DNA of 64,000 nt from JAPOUP01 sp965203605 (GCA_965203605.1 OZ241902.1:5456001-5520000); one strand, 5' to 3'; counted from the stretch's first letter, positions 1 to 8,749 are shown. Made by a program: numbers and translations. Notes: generated from the letters alone by a model not told the origin.

Positions 1-50
1 CGGCGGGAACCCTGCCGCCGATCATCCCTTTCCCGGAAAGGCGATCTGTG

Positions 51-956
51 ATGAACCACTTTCTCGATATTTCCCAAACCGATCCGAATGAACTGCGGGG
101 CGTCATTGACTGCGCACGGAATGTGAAGACAGCCCGTCGAGGCCGCCCCAAAGCCATGCCGGATGACGACACCCCTCTAAGGGGTCACATGGTGGCGCTG
201 ATATTTGAGAAGCCATCGACGCGTACGCGCGTCAGCTTCGATGTAGGCGTTCACCAGCTGGGAGGTCAGACAATGATACTGTCGGGCAATGAGATGCAGC
301 TTGGGCACGGTGAGACCATTGCGGACACGGCTAGGGTTCTAAGTCGGTATGTCGACCTCATCATGATCCGGACCTTTGAGGAGACGACACTGCTCGAACT
401 GGCCGAATTTGCGAGTGTTCCAGTCATTAACGGGCTAACGAACCGTTCCCATCCGTGTCAGGTGATGGCCGATGTGATGACTTTCGAGGAACATCGTGGC
501 CCCATTGCCGGAAGAAAGGTCGTCTGGTCAGGGGATGGAAACAATGTCTTCGCTTCATTTGCGCATGCGGCAAGACAGTTTGGCTTTGACCTGACGTTTT
601 CAGGACCGGAGGCTCTTGCTCCCGAGGCCGGACTCGACGGCATGTACCGGACCGAGCGCGATCCCCGTCGGGCGGTCGCCGGCGCTGATCTGGTGGTCAC
701 CGACACTTGGGTTTCCATGCACGACCGACGGTCGTCCCGTGAGCGTCGACACAACCAACTTCGTGAATACCAGGTGAATGCCGAACTCATGCTGGAAGCC
801 AGTCCCGACGCCCTTTTCATGCATTGCCTGCCAGCACATCGGGGTGACGAAGTGACGAGCGAGGTGATGGATGGTCCCCAGTCCGTTGTGTTCGATGAGG
901 CCGAAAACCGGCTGCATGTACAGAAAGCCATCATCAGGTGGTGTCTTGGCGTATAG
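51..956 (+). CDS. argF: Ornithine carbamoyltransferase
   Basis: This 301-residue protein makes citrulline from ornithine and carbamoyl phosphate in cytoplasmic arginine biosynthesis. The carbamoyl-phosphate motif STRTR is at residues 56-60, HPCQ at 134-137 and the catalytic HCLP at 258-261. The ornithine-loop motif reads VSMHD at about 221-225, where the family normally has SMG, so a conserved glycine is replaced by histidine. The ATG at 51 was preferred to the GTG at 48. A reading frame open from the left edge ends in a TGA at 49-51 that overlaps this ATG. That suggests a translationally coupled upstream gene, possibly argD, but too little is visible to name it. Confidence 0.95.
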   Translation: MNHFLDISQTDPNELRGVIDCARNVKTARRGRPKAMPDDDTPLRGHMVALIFEKPSTRTRVSFDVGVHQLGGQTMILSGNEMQLGHGETIADTARVLSRYVDLIMIRTFEETTLLELAEFASVPVINGLTNRSHPCQVMADVMTFEEHRGPIAGRKVVWSGDGNNVFASFAHAARQFGFDLTFSGPEALAPEAGLDGMYRTERDPRRAVAGADLVVTDTWVSMHDRRSSRERRHNQLREYQVNAELMLEASPDALFMHCLPAHRGDEVTSEVMDGPQSVVFDEAENRLHVQKAIIRWCLGV

Positions 957-1156
957 GCGGGTACCACCCAGTCCTGCGTCGAGACGGACATCCCGATCGG
1001 GACTCCGTTACGGGTTGAGTTTGGGTCGAGCCCTGATCTCCGCCAATCGCGACCTTGATCGCGATGCGGCAGCAAGCCATTCCGGGCGTGCAAACCGCTT
1101 GATTCTCCACACGCCGCAATTACGTTGCTGCGAACCCGTTAGGGAGGAGATCGGAT

Positions 1157-2584
1157 ATGGCTGATGCGAGGATCGGGTTGGTTGGGCTTGGTGTTATGGG
1201 GGCCAATCTGGCGCTCAACATTGCTGAGAAGGGATTTCCTGTCGCCGTATACAATCGCACGGTCTCACAAATCGACCGGTTTGTTTCATCGGCTGGGAGT
1301 TTGGCGGATCAGCTTGTTCCGACCCGCACGCCTGAAGCGCTGGCCATCGCTTTATCCCGACCGCGTTCCATCATCATCATGGTCAAGGCGGGCGAAGCGG
1401 TCGATGCCATGATTGATGTCCTGAAGCCGCATCTGGACATCGGCGATATTCTGATCGATGCGGGCAATGCCAATTTCAATGACACGCGCAGACGGGAGGC
1501 CGCGCTGCTTGCGGAGGGTTTTCGGTTCGTCGGCATGGGGGTGTCCGGCGGTGAGGAGGGTGCCCGGATCGGACCTTCGATCATGATTGGCGGAGCTTAT
1601 GACGCCTACAGCGCGATCTCGGAAATCGTCGAGGCGATCGCCGCCAGATATCAGGACCAGCCCTGTGCCGCCCATATGGGACCCGATGGCGCAGGCCACT
1701 TCGTGAAAACGGTACACAACGGTATCGAATATGCCGACATGCAGATTATCGCCGAAATCTACGGACTCCTGAGCGAAGGCGAAGGGCGAAGCCCAGAGTC
1801 GACCGCTACCCTCTTCGATGAATGGAACGGAGGCCCGCTTAAGTCATTTCTTATTGAGATCACGGCTAAAATCCTTGCCACCCGCGATCCCGACACCGGG
1901 CGGCCGATGGTTGACATCATCCTTGACCGCGCTGGTCAGAAAGGAACAGGACGCTGGACGCTGATCGAGGCCCTGAAGCTGGGTCAATCCGCTTCCATGA
2001 TCGAGGCCGCGGTCGGAGCGCGGTCCTGGTCGGCGGCGAAGGCGCTGCGGGAGATCGGGATGGAGCGGCTTGAAGGGCCCCGTGCCGGTGAGATCGGTCC
2101 TGCGCTACTGGACGTGGACCTGGAGCGGGCGCTTCTGACCGCGCGGATCATTGGTTACGCGCAAGGGTTTTCGCTGCTCGCGGCGGCGTCCGAGGAATTC
2201 GACTGGAACCTCAATCTATCCCGGATAGCGGAGATCTGGCGCGCTGGATGCATCATCCGCTCATCTTTGTTGGACGACATAGCCAGTGCGTTTCGGGATC
2301 CGCCTCCGGGCAACAGCCTGATACTGGCACCAGCGTTTGTCAGACTCCTTAATGATGGTGCCGGCTCGCTGCGCCGGGTCGTTGCACGTTCGGTCCTTGC
2401 GGGTCTGCCCGTCCAGGCCCTGTCGGCCGCGCTCGGTCATTATGATACAATGCGCCGCGCTCGTGGGACCGCTGCGCTGATCCAGGCCCAGCGCGATTTC
2501 TTCGGGGCCCATGGCTTCGAACGTGTTGATCGCGATGGCGACGGTCATCACGGCCCTTGGGACCCAAGGCAGGGCATGCAGTAG
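1157..2584 (+). CDS. gnd: 6-phosphogluconate dehydrogenase, decarboxylating
   Basis: This 475-residue enzyme oxidatively decarboxylates 6-phosphogluconate to ribulose 5-phosphate with NADP in the pentose phosphate pathway. An N-terminal Rossmann motif GLGVMG lies at about residues 10-15. The substrate-binding region with GHFVKTVHNGIEY contains the family's catalytic lysine and asparagine. Full length matches the long (about 470 residue) Gnd class. A strong Shine-Dalgarno AGGGAGGAG sits just upstream of the ATG. The 200 bp between argF and gnd hold no gene. No frameshift is seen. Confidence 0.95.
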   Translation: MADARIGLVGLGVMGANLALNIAEKGFPVAVYNRTVSQIDRFVSSAGSLADQLVPTRTPEALAIALSRPRSIIIMVKAGEAVDAMIDVLKPHLDIGDILIDAGNANFNDTRRREAALLAEGFRFVGMGVSGGEEGARIGPSIMIGGAYDAYSAISEIVEAIAARYQDQPCAAHMGPDGAGHFVKTVHNGIEYADMQIIAEIYGLLSEGEGRSPESTATLFDEWNGGPLKSFLIEITAKILATRDPDTGRPMVDIILDRAGQKGTGRWTLIEALKLGQSASMIEAAVGARSWSAAKALREIGMERLEGPRAGEIGPALLDVDLERALLTARIIGYAQGFSLLAAASEEFDWNLNLSRIAEIWRAGCIIRSSLLDDIASAFRDPPPGNSLILAPAFVRLLNDGAGSLRRVVARSVLAGLPVQALSAALGHYDTMRRARGTAALIQAQRDFFGAHGFERVDRDGDGHHGPWDPRQGMQ

Positions 2585-2752
2585 TCGGAACCGGGAAGAA
2601 ATCAGTATCTTATCGGACCGTCTTGGACCGTTCATCCAAATAGCGTTGACCAGATGTCGCCGATATGCACACAGGCAGTTCAAATCGCGGAAACCAGCCA
2701 GTGCAAGTCGGTGCGAACAGAGGCGGAGTTTGTGGCCTGCGCCAGGCTCCTC

Positions 2753-3257
2753 GCCTGATGAAAAAGCCGCTGCGCGGGGCCTGCCACGAGGCCAGCCGAA
2801 GCGACGCCAGGGTCCTGCCCGAGGCCGGACGCCTGGCCGTGCGCAGGCGTTGCCGGACCATCCCTGCACAGGGCGGCGGGGAGCTGCCGGAGATCCCGCC
2901 GCGTCCGAAGGGAAGGCGCGGGAGGGTCGGGAGATCCGACGCGCACAGCCTCCACGGGCGCCTCGGGAGGCACGGGGGGTCCGTGCCGCGCTTCATGGCC
3001 GACCCGGACGTCAGCTTCACCAACAACGCCGGCGAGCGGAAAATCCGCATGGCCAGGGTGAGGATCAAGGTGTCGGGCCGCTTCCGGACACAGCTCCATG
3101 CCGGGGCATGGCGCCGGATCTCCAGCTACCCCAGCCCGATGGCCGCCCTCGGATACAACCCACCCGTCGCCATCCAGACCGCCCTGGCCGGGGACGCCGA
3201 CGCCATGGCCAGACTGCACAATGCCCGGTCCGCACCCAGGAAGGGGTGAGCAGTTAC
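2753..3257 (+). mobile_element. IS66-type remnant (3' end only)
   Basis: About 505 bp are nearly identical to 17897-18401, the end of the more complete IS66 element elsewhere in this window. The copy encodes only the transposase C-terminus, with the IS66-type segment DPDVSFTNNAGERKIRMARV. It ends at 3257 with the terminal sequence GAGCAGTTAC, the same end as the full copy. The left part of the element is missing, so this is a deletion remnant and cannot encode a transposase. Its right end lies inside the minus-strand gene at 3258-3506. Confidence 0.9.
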
Positions 3258-3506
3258 GATGTAAATATAAAAATTTGGAACGATGCCGTTGTCGTCGTAG
3301 ATCCGTGCCGCCCGCAGCCTGCTTCGGGCGATGACCTGAATGCGCGAATCCAGCCGATGCTGCTCCACAATCAGCCGCAAGGGCGCGCAGTCGGTCCACA
3401 ACCCGAACCTGTCAATAATGTCCTTGGCTTCCTCCGCTTCCATGGGGCAAGCCAGTGTGGCGGCAAGGGCGATGGCAATAGAAAGGGAAAGGCGGCGCAA
3501 GTCCAT
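3258..3506 (-). pseudogene. Exported protein, truncated by IS66 end
   Basis: The minus strand encodes a signal-peptide-like start (MDLRRLSLSIAIALAATLA) followed by a short polar domain. This ends in NFYIYI exactly where the IS66 terminal sequence begins (the ATC codon is followed by GTAACTGC). The native C-terminus is lost: reading on into the IS gives IS-derived residues, and I could not recognise the missing half on the other side. The protein is probably periplasmic with unknown function. No good ribosome binding site is visible, so the start is tentative. Confidence 0.55.
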
Positions 3507-3602
3507 GAATACAGCATGGAACCGGCGCGGATGTGGCGCAACGGGAAACCCCGCCATAGCCCACAGGAAGTCTGTGGAATCTGTCGTGTTCAGGATCTCC
3601 AC

Positions 3603-3631
3603 TTGCAGTGCCTACGGAATATCCGTATAGT
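3603..3631 (+). promoter_or_regulatory. brnT promoter with overlapping palindromic operator
   Basis: A -35-like TTGCAG (3603-3608) and a -10-like TATAGT (3626-3631) are separated by 17 bp. A perfect 6-3-6 inverted repeat, TACGGA-ATA-TCCGTA (3613-3627), overlaps the spacer and the -10. In BrnTA systems the antitoxin normally represses its own promoter, so this dyad is the likely operator. Transcription would start at about 3638, on or next to the toxin start codon, with no Shine-Dalgarno in between. Confidence 0.6.
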
Positions 3632-3637
3632 CACAAC

Positions 3638-3916
3638 ATGAAGATCGACTATGATCCCAACGAGGATTTGCTGAACCGTCGGAAGCATGGTCCGAGCCTA
3701 GCGGATGGCGCTGCGCTCTTCGAGGACCCCGATCCGCTGATCATCAGGTCGTACCGTGATCGGGATGGGGAGGTTCGCTTCAAGATACTCGGACATCTGC
3801 GTGGTGCGCTGCATACGGCAGTCTACGTCCATCGCGGTGACATGGTGCGGTTCATATCCGTCAGAAGGAGTAACCGACATGAAACAACGGAATACGAAGA
3901 TCGCGGTTCCGGCTGA
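3638..3916 (+). CDS. brnT: BrnT family toxin
   Basis: This is a 92-residue type II toxin of the BrnT family (ribonuclease fold). The family pattern is clear: YDPNEDLLNRRKHGPSLADG near the N-terminus, GEVRFKILG in the middle and VRFISVRRSNRHE near the end. The ATG at 3638 gives the usual family length; an upstream in-frame start at 3608 lies within the promoter. There is no Shine-Dalgarno, consistent with a leaderless message. The 3' end overlaps the antitoxin gene by 38 bp, so the two are coupled. The expected activity is mRNA cleavage, known from the family rather than seen here. Confidence 0.85.
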   Translation: MKIDYDPNEDLLNRRKHGPSLADGAALFEDPDPLIIRSYRDRDGEVRFKILGHLRGALHTAVYVHRGDMVRFISVRRSNRHETTEYEDRGSG

Positions 3917-4193
3917 CCCGGACGACCCTCAGGATTTCGACGTAACCGTAGTGGAACTGGAAGCGTCGCGGCGGTCGCGTGAAATCCGGCGGGCGCGTGG
4001 TTCGCTCGGACTGAGCCAGCCGGAATTCGCCCGACGGTACAGGGTGCCGGTCGGCACGCTCCGTGACTGGGAACAGGCAAGGGTGACGCCTCCGGAATTC
4101 GCGGTGGCATATGCCCGCGCCATCAGGGCCGCGCCGGACCTCGTCGCCCGGGCTGTCAGCGAGCCCGGTCAAGGCACCAACGTCGCATCCTGA
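3879..4193 (+). CDS. HTH antitoxin partner of BrnT
   Basis: This is a 104-residue protein with a good ribosome binding site (AGAAGGAG) in front of the ATG at 3879. Residues of about 40-75 form an Xre-type helix-turn-helix (GLSQPEFARRYRVPVGTLRD, then WEQ). This replaces the ribbon-helix-helix BrnA that often follows BrnT. It overlaps brnT, and toxin first, antitoxin second is the usual BrnTA order. It probably neutralises BrnT and represses the promoter at 3603-3631. The acidic N-terminal region (DPDDPQDFDV) could contact the toxin; that is inference. Confidence 0.75.
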   Translation: MKQRNTKIAVPADPDDPQDFDVTVVELEASRRSREIRRARGSLGLSQPEFARRYRVPVGTLRDWEQARVTPPEFAVAYARAIRAAPDLVARAVSEPGQGTNVAS

Positions 4194-4232
4194 ACCGGTC
4201 TGACGCAGTGGCGCACTCTGCCGCCCGGTTTC

Positions 4233-4315
4233 TCCGGCCATATCCACCGTCCGGGCTGCGCCTTCGCTGCCGGAATCGCCGGTGTTGCACTTCGGAATGG
4301 AAGTGAGGGTTCCAT
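4233..4315. repeat. Dispersed repeat, copy A (long form)
   Basis: These 83 bp closely match 33141-33223. The conserved core is GGTGTTGCACTTCGGAATGG followed by AAGTG. Shorter inverted-orientation copies of the core occur at 51404-51440 and 53034-53068. This copy overlaps nothing but the extreme 3' flank of the 2-hydroxyacid dehydrogenase gene, whose stop is at 4317-4319. Confidence 0.8.
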
Positions 4316-4316
4316 T

Positions 4317-5267
4317 TCACAGAGGATTGCATTCCGGCACTGGTGTGACGGTTTTGCCGGTCGCGTGAAACTGGATGAGGTTCTCGACCGCGAGGTCTCC
4401 CATGGCATCCCGTGTCTCCACCGTGGCGCTGGCGACATGTGGCAAGAGTGTGGCGTTCTGAAGAGTCAGCAGTTCCGACGGAACCTCCGGTTCATCTGCG
4501 AACACGTCAAGCCCTGCCTTGCCAAGGCGACCGTCTCTCAGCGCCGCGATCAGTTCCGGCTCGTCCACGATTGACCCGCGTCCAACGTTGATCAGTATCC
4601 CGCTGGGCCCCAATGCCTCGATCACGCTTCGGTTGATCATTCGGCGCGTGGATTGGCTTCCCGGTGCGACGCAGATCAGGATATCACAGTCACGTGCCAT
4701 CTCCTCGAGGTCGCCAAAATATCTGTATGGCACGTTACGACGACTGCGGTTATGATAGGAGATATCAACTCCAAAGACCGCGAGCTTTTCCGCAATGGCC
4801 ATGCCAATGCGTCCAAGTCCAAGGATGCCGACGTTCCTGCCGCGGATTGCACTCGAAAGCGGCGCCGGGCCTTCGATGGGCCATCGACCGGCCCTGATGT
4901 AGGCGTTGTCGGCGAGCAGATTCCGTGAAGTGGCCAGCATCAGGAGGATTGCCGTGTTGGCCACGTCATCATTCAATACATCCGGTGTATGGGTCACAAC
5001 AATTCCGCGGTTCACCGCCGCCCTGACATCCACCGAGTCATAACCAACCCCATAGTTCGAAATGATGCGGAGCTTGGGCAGTGCGTTCATAAGGTCAGCT
5101 GGAACGCCGCCATGGCCGTTGACATAGACATACTCGATCCTGTCCCTGTCAGCCATGGGTCGTGCTTCGGAATGCCCGCGCATCTGGCGAATCTCGAAGA
5201 CCTCCGTCATTCGGTTCAGCATTCGTTCGGATGCGGGACCGACCAACAGAAGCTGGGGGGCACTCAT
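4317..5267 (-). CDS. D-2-hydroxyacid dehydrogenase (hydroxypyruvate reductase-like)
   Basis: This is a 316-residue NAD(P)-dependent dehydrogenase of the D-isomer 2-hydroxyacid family. The nucleotide-binding motif GILGLGRIG is at about residues 148-156. The family signature follows with NVGRGSIVDEPELIAAL, and the catalytic histidine is in LLPHVASAT. It resembles glyoxylate/hydroxypyruvate reductases more than lactate dehydrogenases. Its ATG overlaps the stop of the upstream FAH-family gene (TCAT on the plus strand at 5264-5267), so the two are translationally coupled. It is the last gene of the minus-strand sugar-acid operon and may handle the hydroxyacid or 2-oxoacid end product. Confidence 0.88.
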   Translation of the reverse strand: MSAPQLLLVGPASERMLNRMTEVFEIRQMRGHSEARPMADRDRIEYVYVNGHGGVPADLMNALPKLRIISNYGVGYDSVDVRAAVNRGIVVTHTPDVLNDDVANTAILLMLATSRNLLADNAYIRAGRWPIEGPAPLSSAIRGRNVGILGLGRIGMAIAEKLAVFGVDISYHNRSRRNVPYRYFGDLEEMARDCDILICVAPGSQSTRRMINRSVIEALGPSGILINVGRGSIVDEPELIAALRDGRLGKAGLDVFADEPEVPSELLTLQNATLLPHVASATVETRDAMGDLAVENLIQFHATGKTVTPVPECNPL

Positions 5268-6109
5268 GGCTCCTCCCGTACGGTTTGCGTCTGCTGGCCA
5301 AGGCCCTCTATCCAGATCTCCATTCGGTCGCCGGCCTTCAGGTAGGTCGGATTGGCCATACCAAGCGCGACACCGGGAGGTGTGCCCGTGGAAATCACGT
5401 CACCGGGATGTAGGGTCATCAACTGCGACAGATGGGATACGATTTCCGCGACGCTGAAGATCATCGTTTTCGTATTGCCGGTCTGCATGCGCTTTCCGTT
5501 CACGTCGAGCCACATGTCAAGATTCTGTGGGTCGGGGATTTCATCCCGGGTCACCAGCCAGGGACCGGTCGGACCAAATGTGTCGCACGATTTGCCTTTG
5601 GTCCATTGTCCGGACATCTGTGTCTGGAAGTGACGCTCGCTCACGTCGTTGCAGATGCAGTAGCCTGCGACATGGTTCAACGCGTCTGATTCCGAGACGT
5701 GTTTTGCGGCTGTGCCGATCACAACTCCAAGTTCCACTTCCCAATCGGTGTGTGTCGAGCCACGAGGGATCATGATATCATCGTTAGGGCCCGAGATGGC
5801 TGAATTCGCCTTCATGAAGAGGATTGGGTGGTCCGGCGGTGTGGCGCCGGTCTCGGCGGCGTGGTCGGAATAGTTAAGTCCTATGCACATGAACTTTCCG
5901 ATATCGGCGACGCAGGGACCAATGCGGGGGTTGTCCCTCACTGTCGCGAGAGAGGTCTCGTCAATTCCCCGCAGTTGGTCAAGGCTGGCATCGTCCAGAA
6001 TCGCGCCTGAAATGTCGGCGACATGGCCGCTCAGGTCGCGGATGCGGCCGTCACCGTCAATCAGCCCAGGAAGCTCCTGACCGGGTTCTCCGTAACGGAC
6101 GAGTTTCAT
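5264..6109 (-). CDS. FAH-family hydrolase (2,4-diketo-3-deoxy sugar acid type)
   Basis: This 281-residue enzyme belongs to the fumarylacetoacetate hydrolase family. Metal-binding residues are visible in the usual places: the E..E..D pattern around TDWEVELGVVIG, then YCICNDVSERHFQ, and a GDVISTGTPPGVALG segment. Length and motifs match 2,4-diketo-3-deoxy-L-fuconate/L-rhamnonate hydrolases, which yield pyruvate plus a hydroxyacid. The start at 6109 has a GGGAGAAA ribosome binding site; a longer frame exists upstream but runs into the dehydratase gene. It follows the IlvD-type gene by 11 bp. The exact substrate is inferred from the operon. Confidence 0.85.
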   Translation of the reverse strand: MKLVRYGEPGQELPGLIDGDGRIRDLSGHVADISGAILDDASLDQLRGIDETSLATVRDNPRIGPCVADIGKFMCIGLNYSDHAAETGATPPDHPILFMKANSAISGPNDDIMIPRGSTHTDWEVELGVVIGTAAKHVSESDALNHVAGYCICNDVSERHFQTQMSGQWTKGKSCDTFGPTGPWLVTRDEIPDPQNLDMWLDVNGKRMQTGNTKTMIFSVAEIVSHLSQLMTLHPGDVISTGTPPGVALGMANPTYLKAGDRMEIWIEGLGQQTQTVREEP

Positions 6110-6120
6110 GTGGTTTCTCC

Positions 6121-7902
6121 CTAATGGTTGTCGCGGGGGATGTGTTGGTTCGCAATATCCCTGTAGGCGTCTGCGCCCTTGAGTGTCATACCGTCGCTGA
6201 ACGGCTGCACAAGGCTGCGGAAGATCTCCTGCCACGGGGTCTGGCTTTCCGGGATGACAGGTGTGGAACGCCCGTCTCGGCGCCGCTCCAGTTCGTCGTC
6301 GCTGATCAGGATGTCCGCTGTGCAGTTCCTTAGATCAATCCGCAGCCTGTCGCCGGTCCTGACCAGTGCCAGGCCACCGTCGGCAGCGGCTTCCGGTGAG
6401 GCGTTGAGGATCGATGGCGAGCCTGAGGTGCCGGACTGCCGACCGTCGCCGACGCAGGGCAGTGCGTGAATTCCCTGTTTCAGCAGATGGACGGGCGGCC
6501 GCATGTTCACGACCTCGGCTCCGCCAGGATAGCCGATGGGACCGGCGCCGCGCATGACCAGAATCGAAGTCTCGTCCACTCCGAGGCTTTGGTCGTCAAT
6601 TGTGGCATGGAAGTGTTCGGGACCGTCAAAGACAATGGCGCATCCTTCAAATGCCATGGGATCGTCGGGATTCTCAAGATAGCGCTGGCGGAATTCATCG
6701 CTGATGACACTGGTCTTCATGATCGCACTCTCGAAGAGGTTGCCCTTGAGATTCAGGAATCCGGCGTTTTTCAGAATGGGTCTGTCGGCTGGCCTGATGA
6801 CGTCGTGGTCTTCACTCCCAAGGTGACCGCAGTTCTCCGTAACGGACCGCCCGTTTATTGTCATTGCGTCGGGATGGGGCAGCAGCCCGGCGCGGAGCAG
6901 CTCTCCAATGACAGCTGGCACCCCTCCGGCGCGATGGTAGTCCTCTCCAAGATATTCGCCGGCTGGTTGTAGGTTGACAAGAAGCGGGATTCGGTAGCCG
7001 ATCTCCTGCCAGTCATCGTTATCGAGAGCGACGCCGAGATGGCGCGCGACGGCGTTCAGGTGGATAGGCGCGTTGGTTGACCCACCGATCGCCGAATTTA
7101 CCACAATGGCGTTCTCAAAGGCCTCACGGGTCATGATTCGGGCCGGAGTGCGGTTTTCCAGAACTGCCTCGACAATTCGAAGTCCGGTTCGGTATGCCAT
7201 CTGGCCGCGCTCCCTGTAAGGAGCGGGTATCGCGGCCGACCCCGGCAGTTGCATGCCGAGTGCTTCGGCCAGGGAATTCATGGTTGTGGCGGTCCCCATG
7301 GTGTTGCAGAAGCCGGTCGATGGGGCAGAGGACGCGACCAGATCCAGCATGCCTTCGTCGTCGATCTCACCTGCGGCGCGAAGCTCCCTGGCCTTCCAGA
7401 CAATGGTTCCGGATCCGGTGCGTTTGCCACGAAACCAGCCGTTAAGCATGGGGCCGACGGAATGTGCGATCGCCGGAATTCCTACAGTGGCCGCAGCCAT
7501 GAGCAGTGCCGGGGTCGTCTTGTCGCATCCGATGTTCAGGACGACGCCGTCGATGGGATAACCGAATAGGGTTTCGACAAGGCTGAGATATGCAAGGTTT
7601 CGATCCAGCATCGCTGTCGGGCGCTTGCCGGTCTCCTGAATGGGATGGACGGGTATCTCGATGACAGTGCCGCCAGCGGTGGCCACGCCATCGCGGATGC
7701 GCCTGGCCAGTTCGATATGGTGCCGATTGCAGGGAGCCAGGTCACTTCCGGTTTGGGCTATGCCAATGATCGGTTTGCCGGACTGAAGTTCCGCACGGGT
7801 CAGGCCATAGTTGAGGTAGCGCTCGAGGTAAATCGCCGTCATTTCGGCATTCTCGGGATTGTTGAACCAGAGTTGGCTCCTGAGTATGGGTCTGTCGGTC
7901 AT
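6121..7902 (-). CDS. IlvD/Edd-family sugar-acid dehydratase
   Basis: This 593-residue dehydratase carries the cysteines expected for the Fe-S cluster: TGSDLAPCNRHH, NIGCDKTTPA and STGFCNTMGTAT. The family dehydrates dihydroxy acids; this length and these motifs fit the L-arabonate/D-xylonate/L-fuconate-type branch rather than branched-chain IlvD. The reaction would give a 2-keto-3-deoxy sugar acid, the substrate for the neighbouring SDR. Gap to the FAH gene is 11 bp and to the upstream SDR gene 97 bp, all one operon. The stereochemistry of the substrate cannot be read from sequence. Confidence 0.88.
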   Translation of the reverse strand: MTDRPILRSQLWFNNPENAEMTAIYLERYLNYGLTRAELQSGKPIIGIAQTGSDLAPCNRHHIELARRIRDGVATAGGTVIEIPVHPIQETGKRPTAMLDRNLAYLSLVETLFGYPIDGVVLNIGCDKTTPALLMAAATVGIPAIAHSVGPMLNGWFRGKRTGSGTIVWKARELRAAGEIDDEGMLDLVASSAPSTGFCNTMGTATTMNSLAEALGMQLPGSAAIPAPYRERGQMAYRTGLRIVEAVLENRTPARIMTREAFENAIVVNSAIGGSTNAPIHLNAVARHLGVALDNDDWQEIGYRIPLLVNLQPAGEYLGEDYHRAGGVPAVIGELLRAGLLPHPDAMTINGRSVTENCGHLGSEDHDVIRPADRPILKNAGFLNLKGNLFESAIMKTSVISDEFRQRYLENPDDPMAFEGCAIVFDGPEHFHATIDDQSLGVDETSILVMRGAGPIGYPGGAEVVNMRPPVHLLKQGIHALPCVGDGRQSGTSGSPSILNASPEAAADGGLALVRTGDRLRIDLRNCTADILISDDELERRRDGRSTPVIPESQTPWQEIFRSLVQPFSDGMTLKGADAYRDIANQHIPRDNH

Positions 7903-7999
7903 TTGGGTTGCCTGAAGCTTGTCGGATGGCTGGATGAATGTGGGCTATCGAATCCCCACGATGGGTATCTCCGTGAAGTCGACGGGAGTTGCTGTGCCT

Positions 8000-8749
8000 T
8001 CATCCCGACCATCCTCCGTCAATGATGTGCGGCTGCCCGGTTACAAAGGCGCTCTCGTCGGAAGCGAGATAGACCACAAGCGAGGCGACCTCATCGGCTG
8101 TTGCGACCCGGCCCATGGGCTGGCGGGCGATGAACTGGCTCAGGGCCTCTTCGTAGCTGCCGATCCGCTCGCCCAACGCACGGACGCGCTCGTGCCAACT
8201 GGGACTCTCCACAGTGCCGGGACAGATGCAGTTGCAGCGGATTCCCTGGGTGATGAATTCGATCGCAACGGATTTGGTCAGTCCGATCACCGCGGCTTTG
8301 GTGGTACCGTATATGAAGCGATTCCGTGCCCCGATCACTGAACTGACGGCGGAAGACATATTGATGATCGATCCACCACCGCGTTCGATCATGCCAGGAA
8401 GCGTCGTTCGGATGGTCCTGAACATTGAACGCACATTGATGTCGAAGGAAAAATCCCAGTCTTCGTCGCTGCATTCGAGGATCGAGCCATGATGCACGAA
8501 GCCAGCGCAGTTGAACAGTATGTCGGGCTCGGCTCGCTTGATTCCCACCGAGACGCTCGCATCGTCGAGGACGTCGAGGCGGAAGGTCTCGATGTTCGAG
8601 TGGTCCAGTTCGGCGAGAGCGGCCTCGTTGACGTCAGTTGCGAACACCAATGCGCCTTCGTCAGCCATGGACAGGGCCGATGCCCGTCCAATGCCCTGAC
8701 CGGCAGCGGTGGCCAGAACACGCTTCCCCTCAAGTCTCCTTGTTGGCAT
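8000..8749 (-). CDS. SDR dehydrogenase (2-keto-3-deoxy-L-fuconate dehydrogenase-like)
   Basis: This is a 249-residue short-chain dehydrogenase. The cofactor motif is TAAGQGIGRA in place of TGxxxGIG, a variant seen in the DHRS6/2-keto-3-deoxy-L-fuconate dehydrogenase group. NMSSAVSS supplies the catalytic serine, and YGTTK the Tyr-Lys pair. The start at 8749 was chosen for its GGGAGA ribosome binding site; an in-frame ATG at 8767 is possible. The much longer frame upstream is antisense to denD and was ignored. First gene of the minus operon, it would oxidise the 2-keto-3-deoxy acid to the 2,4-diketo form cleaved by the FAH-type enzyme. Confidence 0.87.
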   Translation of the reverse strand: MPTRRLEGKRVLATAAGQGIGRASALSMADEGALVFATDVNEAALAELDHSNIETFRLDVLDDASVSVGIKRAEPDILFNCAGFVHHGSILECSDEDWDFSFDINVRSMFRTIRTTLPGMIERGGGSIINMSSAVSSVIGARNRFIYGTTKAAVIGLTKSVAIEFITQGIRCNCICPGTVESPSWHERVRALGERIGSYEEALSQFIARQPMGRVATADEVASLVVYLASDESAFVTGQPHIIDGGWSG

